NCBI GenBank assembly: GCA_900556625.1
Contig: USPQ01000124.1
Coordinates: 1 to 6,444 of the forward strand
Direction: 5' to 3'
From: an uncultured Bacteroides sp.
GTDB taxonomy: Bacteria > Bacteroidota > Bacteroidia > Bacteroidales > Bacteroidaceae
Length of the DNA: 6,444 bases
Shown: positions 1 through 4,939 of the stretch, one piece after another
Layout: the number at the start of each line of letters is the position of its first letter
Numbering within the stretch: position 1 is the first letter of the stretch
Position numbers and translations under genes: made by a program
Notes under the pieces: model-generated
Seen by the model: the letters and a program-made list of their open reading frames with translations, nothing else
What the model was told of the DNA's origin: nothing
Databases searched by the model: none

Positions 1-61
1 TGAAGAACCTTTTTCTGTATTCATTGTTTTAGCACTATCATTAATATAAAAACGTAGCGAT

Positions 62-358
62 ATGAATATAGAGAAACAATTAGAAACAGCAGTTAAAACC
101 AACCATCTGGTGTTGGTGGTGTTCTATGCCGATTGGTCCCCTCATTATGAGTGGATAGGGCCTGTGCTTCGAACTTACGAAAAGAGAACTGTGGAATTGA
201 TTAGAGTGAATGCAGAAGAGAATAGAGCAATTGCTGATGCTCATAATGTAGAAACAGTACCGGCTTTCCTTCTATTGCATAAGGGGCATGAACTTTGGAG
301 GCAGGTAGGAGAGCTTACGGTAGAAGAATTAAAAGAGGTATTGGATGATTTTCAATGA
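62..358 (+). CDS. Thioredoxin-fold protein lacking the CXXC redox site
   Basis: A 98-residue protein the length of a classic thioredoxin (about 105 residues), with no signal peptide or membrane segment, so probably cytoplasmic. The order of elements is thioredoxin-like: a hydrophobic strand (LVLVVFYADW, 16-25), the active-site helix, a second strand (VELIRVNAEEN, 44-54), the cis-proline loop VETVPAF with Pro67, then LLHKGHELWRQVGE and a C-terminal helix. The place of WCGPC is taken by W25-S-P-H-Y29, so both catalytic cysteines are missing, and the protein contains no cysteine at all. The proline that follows the active-site helix in thioredoxins (here Pro34) and the cis-proline are kept, which argues for a preserved fold rather than a decaying gene. 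It should be redox-inactive; a binding, chaperone-like or regulatory role is inference. The ATG is preceded by an A-rich stretch without Shine-Dalgarno, usual for Bacteroides. A very weak hairpin followed by T-rich sequence (389-410) could end its transcript. Confidence 0.88.
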   Translation: MNIEKQLETAVKTNHLVLVVFYADWSPHYEWIGPVLRTYEKRTVELIRVNAEENRAIADAHNVETVPAFLLLHKGHELWRQVGELTVEELKEVLDDFQ

Positions 359-478
359 ATTGTCTGTAATCTTTTATTGGTATTCATAAAAAGGACTCTT
401 TTCTTTTTTCGTTAAAAGATTGATATTTCTAAAGTGTTGGTATTAAGAGTATTATAGAAGAGCATTTTTTCATTTAAA

Positions 479-560
479 GAAACGGGTGTTTCCTTTTAAA
501 GGAAACACCCGTTTGACACCGAGAAACAATCTGTTTCTTTTAAAGGAAGATTCCGTTTCC
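479..560. repeat. Two tandem, related hairpin repeats (about 44-bp period)
   Basis: Unit 1 is a perfect inverted repeat with 17-bp arms, 480-496 and 498-514, around one central base. Unit 2 (523-559) is a diverged hairpin: GAAAC 523-527 pairs with GTTTC 555-559, AATCT pairs with AGATT, and TTCTTT pairs imperfectly with AAAGGA, with small bulges. The units share the order GAAAC, 4-5 variable bases, GTTTC(C)TTTTAAAGGAA, 6 variable bases, GTTT, and start 44 bases apart. The variable bases changed on both arms together (GGGT with ACCC, AATCT with AGATT), as expected if the stem is what is conserved. The pair lies between two converging genes. It is not a textbook terminator in either direction because no T-run follows the stem. 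It may be a bidirectional 3'-end stabiliser or a dispersed palindromic repeat (inference). Confidence 0.8.
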
Positions 561-570
561 TTAAAGCCAG

Positions 571-589
571 ATATTAAATTCTTTAATAT
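571..589. repeat. Small AT-only hairpin near the phosphodiesterase 3' end
   Basis: Perfect 8-bp inverted repeat ATATTAAA / TTTAATAT with a three-base loop, 15 bases beyond the stop codon of the phosphodiesterase gene. On the plus strand it is followed within a few bases by a run of six T (597-602), so it could help end transcription coming from the thioredoxin-like gene. The stem contains only A/T pairs and would be weak, so this is a minor candidate. Confidence 0.4.
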
Positions 590-603
590 GTGAATATTTT
601 TTC

Positions 604-1371
604 TTATTGAAGCTTTTTAAGTTCTTCTTGTAAGATGACCGGTTCGTTAGTGGTGATGAAATCTACCTTTTGTTCGATCAGCCATTTCATATCTTCTACT
701 TCGTCTACTGTCCATACGTTGACTTTCAAGCCGAGGTCGTGAGCTTCTTTGATCCATTCGGGGTGTTTCTTAATCACTCCCATGTGATAGTCCAGACCGG
801 TAGCACCCAGTTCTTTCAGCTCTTTGGGAGACAATTCTCCGTTAAGGTAATATACCGGAGTACCGGCAGGAGCCAGACGGATAAACTCTTTCATGGCATG
901 TAGAGAGAACGTGATATATTCCATACGGTTTTCCAGGCCCATTTTCTTTACCATGGCAACAATTCCTTGCACCGCTTTAGTCTCGCGTTTCTTGTTGCTA
1001 TGTGCTTTCAGTTCGAGAATCAATTGGGTTTTACAGTCTTTTCCGGTTTCCAGATACTGTTCCAGGCTGGGTAAGTTTTCTCCGTTGGATAATTTTAGTC
1101 CGGTCAGTGCATCACCTTTGGAATATTCCATCGGCCTCATCTTATATACAGGATCATGGTTAACCACCAGCTTGTTATCCTTCGCGATCCATACGTCAAA
1201 TTCTGAACCGTAACAACCGATGGAGTCTGCTTTTAGAAGTGATGAAATACTGTTCTGCGATGATCCCGGAGTTTTCCAGAAACCGCGGTGAGCTATCACT
1301 TTTGTCTGTGCCTGCATGCAGCAAGCAGCCATTAGAAAGGCAGAAGCCATCATCATTTTTTTTAAATTCAT
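604..1371 (-). CDS. Exported glycerophosphodiester phosphodiesterase (GDPD family)
   Basis: 255 residues. It hydrolyses glycerophosphodiesters (deacylated phospholipid head groups) to sn-glycerol 3-phosphate and an alcohol. A signal peptide is clear: MNLKK, a hydrophobic stretch to about residue 18, and likely signal peptidase I cleavage after Ala21 (CMQA|QT); Cys17/Cys18 make a lipoprotein form possible but the lipobox is poor. Catalytic residues of the TIM-barrel family are present: H28-R29-G30, the ExD metal pair Glu57/Asp59 (GSEFDVW), His72 (NHDP), Glu120 in LELK, Trp220 (VNVWTVD) and the C-terminal TTNEPVIL. The usual ENT after the HRG motif is Gln39-Asn40-Ser41, a variant I recall from other Bacteroides homologues. 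Location is probably periplasm or outer envelope. It is transcribed on the same strand as asnB but behind that gene's terminator, so it is likely independent. The family is certain; the natural substrate is not shown. Confidence 0.93.
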   Translation of the reverse strand: MNLKKMMMASAFLMAACCMQAQTKVIAHRGFWKTPGSSQNSISSLLKADSIGCYGSEFDVWIAKDNKLVVNHDPVYKMRPMEYSKGDALTGLKLSNGENLPSLEQYLETGKDCKTQLILELKAHSNKKRETKAVQGIVAMVKKMGLENRMEYITFSLHAMKEFIRLAPAGTPVYYLNGELSPKELKELGATGLDYHMGVIKKHPEWIKEAHDLGLKVNVWTVDEVEDMKWLIEQKVDFITTNEPVILQEELKKLQ

Positions 1372-1417
1372 TTGTTTGATCTTTTAAAAGTTTGATAGAT
1401 TTAATTGGGTTTGGCCT

Positions 1418-1425
1418 CAAAATTA
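1418..1425 (-). promoter_or_regulatory. Possible Bacteroides -7 promoter box for the phosphodiesterase gene
   Basis: On the minus strand this reads TAATTTTG, an exact match to the Bacteroides sigma-ABfr -7 consensus TAnnTTTG. It lies 46 bases before the phosphodiesterase start codon, giving a leader of about 40 nt. A TTTG at 1440-1443 is too close (14 bases instead of about 19-21) to be a good -33 box, so the call rests on the -7 box alone. The box sits right behind the T-tract of the upstream terminator. Confidence 0.35.
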
Positions 1426-1426
1426 T

Positions 1427-1471
1427 AAAAAAGATAACGCAAATCAGCCGATAATATGCTAATCTGCGTTA
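1427..1471 (-). terminator. Intrinsic terminator at the end of the gltB-gltD-asnB cluster
   Basis: On the minus strand a 14-bp stem (arms 1471-1458 and 1448-1435, 12 of 14 positions complementary) with a 9-base loop is followed by ATCTTTTTT (1434-1427). Stem plus T-tract is the standard shape of a rho-independent terminator. It lies about 125 bases after the asnB stop and 64 bases before the phosphodiesterase start codon, so it separates the nitrogen-assimilation genes from the phosphodiesterase gene. Confidence 0.72.
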
Positions 1472-1501
1472 ATCCTTGGGATTTTAGAATAGAAATGCTA
1501 C

Positions 1502-1590
1502 AAAAGAGTGTCAAAAATAAGACTGTCTGTCATAAAAACATTCTCCGGACACGTCTGATAGTTTGCACAAAAGGAGTTTGTCACTCTTTT
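1502..1590. repeat. Inverted repeat just downstream of asnB
   Basis: Arms 1502-1515 and 1577-1590 are complementary at 13 of 14 positions (core AAAAGAGTG / CACTCTTTT) around a 61-base middle. The right arm can instead fold locally with 1569-1576, giving AAAAGGAGT pairing with ACTCTTTT with one bulged base. That alternative stem begins 6 bases after the asnB stop on the minus strand and could serve as a weak first terminator or a 3'-end stabiliser. The arms are seen directly; the role is inference. Confidence 0.5.
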
Positions 1591-1595
1591 ATTAA

Positions 1596-3263
1596 TCAGG
1601 TATAGGCCTCTTCATGTATTCCTTTCACTGCACGTCCACTAGGTTCATTCAGATTCCTGAAAGCAATATCCCAGGCTAGTGCTTCTGCTGTGGAGCAGGC
1701 TACACTTGGAACACTGGGGACGGTGCGTGCTGCACTTTCACTGGGGAAATGCTCTTCGAAAATGCTACGATAGTAGTACTCTTCTTTGTTTTGTGGCGTA
1801 TTGATCGGGAAACGTTCGGCAGCATGTTTCATTTGCTCATCGCTCACGGCAGTTGCTGTGATCTCTCTCAATGTGTCAATCCATGAATATCCTACACCGT
1901 CACTGAACTGCTCTTTTTGTCTCCAAGCCACACTTTCCGGTAACATATCGGCAAAGGCTTCGCGAACAATTCGTTTCTCGATGTTTTTTCCGGAGCACAT
2001 TTTAGCTTTCGGGTTCAGGTTCATTGCCACGTCGAGAAATTCTTTATCAAGAAAAGGGACGCGTCCTTCTACTCCCCATGCTGACAAACTTTTATTGGCA
2101 CGGAGACAATCGTACATGTGCAACTTTGAAAGTTTACGTACTGTTTCTTCGTGAAATGCCTGTGGAGTGGGGGCCTTGTGGAAATACAGATACCCCCCGA
2201 AAACTTCATCAGCACCTTCACCGCTCAACACCATTTTGATTCCCATTGATTTGATGACACGCGCCAATAAATACATGGGAGTGGAAGCACGTACAGTAGT
2301 TACATCATACGTCTCGATGAAATAAATTACGTCGCGAACAGCATCCAGACCCTCCTGAACGGTGTAGTTGATCTCATGATGGACGGTACCGATATATTCG
2401 GCCACCTCACGCGCTTTAATCAAATCGGGGGCACCCTTTAGACCGATGGCGAAAGAGTGGAGTTGAGGCCACCATGCATCGCTTGCACCGTCTGTTTCTA
2501 TACGTTTTGCCGCATATTTTTTGGCAATAGCAGAGATAACAGAACTATCCAACCCGCCCGAAAGCAACACTCCATACGGTACGTCACTCATTAACTGGCG
2601 GTGCACAGCCTCTTCCAATGCCACTTTCACATCCTCGGTTTGTGCATCATTCTCTTTGACGGTTTCATATTCTGTCCAGTCGCGCGAATACCAACGTTTC
2701 ATTTTTCCTTCTTTACTATAGAAATAATGTCCGGGAAGGAATACTTCATATTCGTCACAAAATCCTTCGAGAGCTTTCAACTCGCTGCCGAAGTAGATTT
2801 TTCCCTCTTTATCTTTTCCTATATATAAAGGAATAACCCCTATCGGATCGCGGGCAATTAGAAATTCATCCTTTTCCTCATCATAAAGCACGAAAGCGAA
2901 GATACCGCTGATATCTTCCAAAAAATGGATGCCTTTATCTTTGTAAAGGGCAAGAATTACCTCACAGTCACTTCCGGTTTGAAAGTTATATTTTCCCGCA
3001 TATTTAGCTCGAATATCACGGTGATTGTAAATTTCACCGTTGACGGCGAGCACCTGTTTACGATCGGGAGAGTATAACGGTTGTCCGCCACTCTGCGGGT
3101 CGACAATGGAAAGACGTTCGTGTGCCAGGATGGCACTTCCGCCTACATAGATTCCGCTCCAGTCCGGTCCGCGATGACGGATCTTCTGGGCCATTTTCAG
3201 TGCTTTATCTCTTAGTTCTTTCGTTTGAACTTTGATGTTGAGTATACCTGCTATTCCACACAT
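1596..3263 (-). CDS. asnB: Asparagine synthase B (glutamine-hydrolysing)
   Basis: 555 residues, the length of E. coli AsnB (554) and collinear with it from end to end as I recall that protein. It makes asparagine from aspartate, ATP and glutamine in the cytoplasm. The N-terminal class II amidotransferase domain starts MCGIAGIL; Cys2 is the nucleophile after Met removal. RHRGPDWSG (29-37), Arg50 (HERLSIVD), Asn75 and Glu77 (AVNGEIYNH) and Asp99 (TGSDCE) form the glutaminase pocket. The synthetase domain has the pyrophosphate loop LSGGLDSS (234-241), ETYDVTT (317-323), LSGEGADEVFGGY (346-358) and WRQKEQFSDGVGYSWID (447-463). The C-terminus PSGRAV...HEEAYT also matches the E. coli type. No motif is missing. 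It is the third gene of the cluster after gltB and gltD, separated from gltD by a 214-bp spacer carrying a repeat element. The start codon has an A-rich leader and no Shine-Dalgarno. The ATG is fixed by the need for Cys2. Confidence 0.97.
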   Translation of the reverse strand: MCGIAGILNIKVQTKELRDKALKMAQKIRHRGPDWSGIYVGGSAILAHERLSIVDPQSGGQPLYSPDRKQVLAVNGEIYNHRDIRAKYAGKYNFQTGSDCEVILALYKDKGIHFLEDISGIFAFVLYDEEKDEFLIARDPIGVIPLYIGKDKEGKIYFGSELKALEGFCDEYEVFLPGHYFYSKEGKMKRWYSRDWTEYETVKENDAQTEDVKVALEEAVHRQLMSDVPYGVLLSGGLDSSVISAIAKKYAAKRIETDGASDAWWPQLHSFAIGLKGAPDLIKAREVAEYIGTVHHEINYTVQEGLDAVRDVIYFIETYDVTTVRASTPMYLLARVIKSMGIKMVLSGEGADEVFGGYLYFHKAPTPQAFHEETVRKLSKLHMYDCLRANKSLSAWGVEGRVPFLDKEFLDVAMNLNPKAKMCSGKNIEKRIVREAFADMLPESVAWRQKEQFSDGVGYSWIDTLREITATAVSDEQMKHAAERFPINTPQNKEEYYYRSIFEEHFPSESAARTVPSVPSVACSTAEALAWDIAFRNLNEPSGRAVKGIHEEAYT

Positions 3264-3319
3264 AACTTTAATTTTTAGAGGGGGTAATGTAATCTGTTGA
3301 TTGTTTATTCGCTATTTCT

Positions 3320-3457
3320 AAGAAGCTGATTAGCTATTCTTAATTCGTTCCATAATTGTTATCGTTTAGTTCCACAACTGTTTCCCTTTAGTTCCATATC
3401 TGTTATCCTTTAGTTCCACAGATATGGAACGAACCGGTAATAGTAATCGAGCTTCTT
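3320..3457. repeat. 138-bp element with about 40-bp imperfect inverted terminal arms
   Basis: The left arm 3320-3359 and right arm 3418-3457 are reverse complements over 32 of 41 aligned columns: 18 matches at the outer end (AAGAAGCT, GATTA and CTATT, with one single-base bulge on each side), a 5-base mismatch, then TTCGTTCCATA and TGT. The middle is filled by 22-bp direct repeats. A second, perfect 13-bp inverted repeat is nested inside (3391-3403 with 3418-3430), so the inner part of the right arm can pair with either of two repeat units. There is no coding frame of note and no obvious target-site duplication. It fills most of the gltD-asnB spacer and ends 56 bases before the asnB start. 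It may be a MITE-like or palindromic intergenic element, or a foldable leader for asnB (inference). Confidence 0.75.
3347..3430. repeat. Tandem 22-bp direct repeats (three full, one partial)
   Basis: Full units start at 3347, 3369 and 3391, each of the form GTTCCAyAwyTGTTwyCsTTTA. The fourth, starting at 3413, keeps GTTCCACA and then turns into the reverse complement, ending TGGAAC at 3430. Units 1 and 3 agree at 19 of 22 positions, units 2 and 3 at 18 of 22. The copies abut without spacers, so this is not a CRISPR array. Confidence 0.85.
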
Positions 3458-3477
3458 GTTGTACACTGTTGCAAAAC

Positions 3478-4818
3478 TTATTGTATTAGATAAGCATCTA
3501 TTTCCGCAGCAGCCTTTCGTCCTCCCGCCATGGCGCGTACCACCAGGCTGGCGCCAGTCTCGGCATCACCGGCTAGGAATACATTCTTTGCAAATTTCGG
3601 TTGCTCCGGTTTCAGGAATCCCATCGCCAATAATACCATATCAGCTTCGATGACTTCCTTCTTCCCTGTTGGTTTCATCGTGGAACGTCCGCCATCTGCT
3701 GCCGGAATCCATTCCACTTCTTCCACTTCTACACCTGTCACTTTTCCATTCTTTCCGAGGAACTGATTGGAAGCCAGGCACCAGCGGCGTGTACAACCTT
3801 CTTCATGGCTGGAAGTCGTTTTGAAGACTGCCGGCCATTGTGGCCAAGGAGTAGCCGGATTGTAGCCGACAGGAGGTTTCGGCATGATTTCGATTTGAGT
3901 GACACTGACGGCTCCCTGTCTCACACTGGTTCCGATGCAGTCGGAACCGGTATCTCCGCCACCTATCACAAGTACTTTTTTGCCTTTGGCATTCACCAAT
4001 TTATCTTTCGGGAAAGTCTGTCCTGCCAGAATCCTGTTCTGCTGTGCCAGCATTTCAAGTGCGAAATGGATGCCTTTCAGTTCACGTCCCGGAATACTCA
4101 AATCACGTGCAGTCGGCGTTCCGGTACAGATGCAGTAAGCGTCGAATCCTTCCGGCAAATGATTGACGTCTATTTCTACTTCCATCTCAAACAGTATTCC
4201 TTCTGCAGCCAATATCTTCATCCGTCGGTCAATTACATTCTTATCCAGTTTGAAATTAGGAATACCGAACCGTAATAACCCTCCGGGCGCTTCATCCTTA
4301 TCGAATAAAGTAACGCTATATCCTTTTAAATTCAGCTGATTAGCCACCACCAATCCGGCAGGACCCGCACCAATCACCGCCACTTTCTTTCCGTTTCTTC
4401 TCGGCGTCTTTACCTGTATATATCCTTCACGAAAAGCCGCTTCCACGATAGCTGCTTCATTCTCGCGAATAGTCACCGGTTGATCGCAGGAAAGTTTCAA
4501 CACACACGATTTCTCGCAAAGGGCAGGACAAATACGTCCCGTAAATTCCGGAAAATCGCAAGTAGACGACAATACTTCGTATGCCTCCTTCCATTTTCCC
4601 CTGTATAATGCATCCTGCCATTCCGGTTGTTTATTTCCTATCGGGCATGCCCAATGACAGAAAGGTACGCCGCAATCCATGCAGCGTGACGCCTGCAATT
4701 TACGGCTGTTTGTATTCAAAGTCTGTTCTACCTGACTATAGTCAGCGATTCGCTCGTTTACAGGGCGGTATCCCGCCTCTTGTCGAGGTATATTTAGAAA
4801 TGCTTTAGGATCTCCCAT
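3478..4818 (-). CDS. gltD: Glutamate synthase small (beta) subunit, NADPH-oxidising
   Basis: 446 residues. GltD oxidises NADPH on FAD and passes electrons through [4Fe-4S] clusters to GltB, which makes two glutamates from glutamine and 2-oxoglutarate. The N-terminal domain holds two cysteine groups, C46-MD-C49-GVPF-C54-HWA-C58-P and C97-PAL-C101-EKS-C105-VLKLS-C111. VIGAGPAGL (148-156) binds FAD, VIGGGDTGSDC (284-294) with the following TSVRQGA binds NADPH, and VFLAGDAETGASLVVRAMAGGR (413-434) closes the FAD site. QIEIMPKPP and TSSHEEGCTRRWC match family positions. It is shorter than E. coli GltD (about 470): between MGFLKPEQ (399-406) and VFLAGD about 20 residues found in most homologues are absent, yet the frame is intact. 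It lies 121 bp after gltB on the same strand, and its start region is overlapped by the 3' arm of a long inverted repeat. The ATG is the natural start, as MGDPKAFL matches the family N-terminus. Confidence 0.95.
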   Translation of the reverse strand: MGDPKAFLNIPRQEAGYRPVNERIADYSQVEQTLNTNSRKLQASRCMDCGVPFCHWACPIGNKQPEWQDALYRGKWKEAYEVLSSTCDFPEFTGRICPALCEKSCVLKLSCDQPVTIRENEAAIVEAAFREGYIQVKTPRRNGKKVAVIGAGPAGLVVANQLNLKGYSVTLFDKDEAPGGLLRFGIPNFKLDKNVIDRRMKILAAEGILFEMEVEIDVNHLPEGFDAYCICTGTPTARDLSIPGRELKGIHFALEMLAQQNRILAGQTFPKDKLVNAKGKKVLVIGGGDTGSDCIGTSVRQGAVSVTQIEIMPKPPVGYNPATPWPQWPAVFKTTSSHEEGCTRRWCLASNQFLGKNGKVTGVEVEEVEWIPAADGGRSTMKPTGKKEVIEADMVLLAMGFLKPEQPKFAKNVFLAGDAETGASLVVRAMAGGRKAAAEIDAYLIQ

Positions 4819-4824
4819 CTTGTT

Positions 4825-4939
4825 ATTTACTATTTGACGATTTACTATTTACTATTTTTAGACTATCTTGTCATTTGCTATTTGACTATTTACAGACTAT
4901 ACATTCAAATAGTAAATTGTAAATAGTCAAATTGTAAAT
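4825..4939. repeat. Long imperfect inverted repeat filling the gltB-gltD spacer
   Basis: Arms 4825-4857 and 4907-4939 are complementary at 30 of 33 positions. They are built from short units, ATTTACT and ATTTGACT, repeated in tandem on the left and in reverse complement on the right. The 49-base middle holds another copy (4880-4893) that is a perfect 14-bp inverted partner of 4919-4932, so alternative pairings exist. The right end touches the gltB stop codon; the left end stops 7 bases before the gltD start. In the message the hairpin would begin right after the gltB stop and cover the gltD ribosome-binding region. The repeat is seen directly; effects on coupling, RNA stability or processing are inference. 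Confidence 0.85.

Noticed and set aside
1..61. Promoter for the thioredoxin-like gene, or an upstream gene end
   Set aside because: No exact TAnnTTTG box with a spaced TTTG is visible, and the leading TGA cannot be assigned to a frame without sequence to the left.
480..514. Classic bidirectional rho-independent terminator
   Set aside because: The stem is long and perfect, but it is followed by GACACC on one strand and CTTTAAATG on the other, with no T-run adjoining it in either direction.
893..1213. 106-codon plus-strand frame opposite the phosphodiesterase gene
   Set aside because: Antisense to a conserved gene with all catalytic motifs; no independent evidence of coding.
1196..1420. 74-codon minus-strand frame overlapping the phosphodiesterase 5' end
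   Set aside because: It overlaps the signal peptide and HRG region of the real gene in another frame and has no family features.
3347..3430. CRISPR array
   Set aside because: The 22-bp repeats directly abut with no unique spacers, and no cas gene is present.
3320..3457. Complete insertion sequence
   Set aside because: At 138 bp it is too short for a transposase and shows no clear target-site duplication, so only a MITE-like origin remains possible.
3264..3477. A known riboswitch or T-box leader for asnB
   Set aside because: I see none of the conserved cores of a glutamine riboswitch or a T-box; the structure is explained by repeats.
3805..4275. 156-codon plus-strand open frame opposite gltD
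   Set aside because: It is fully antisense to a well-supported gene, its composition is arbitrary (rich in His, Phe, Ser and Arg) and it resembles no protein family I know.
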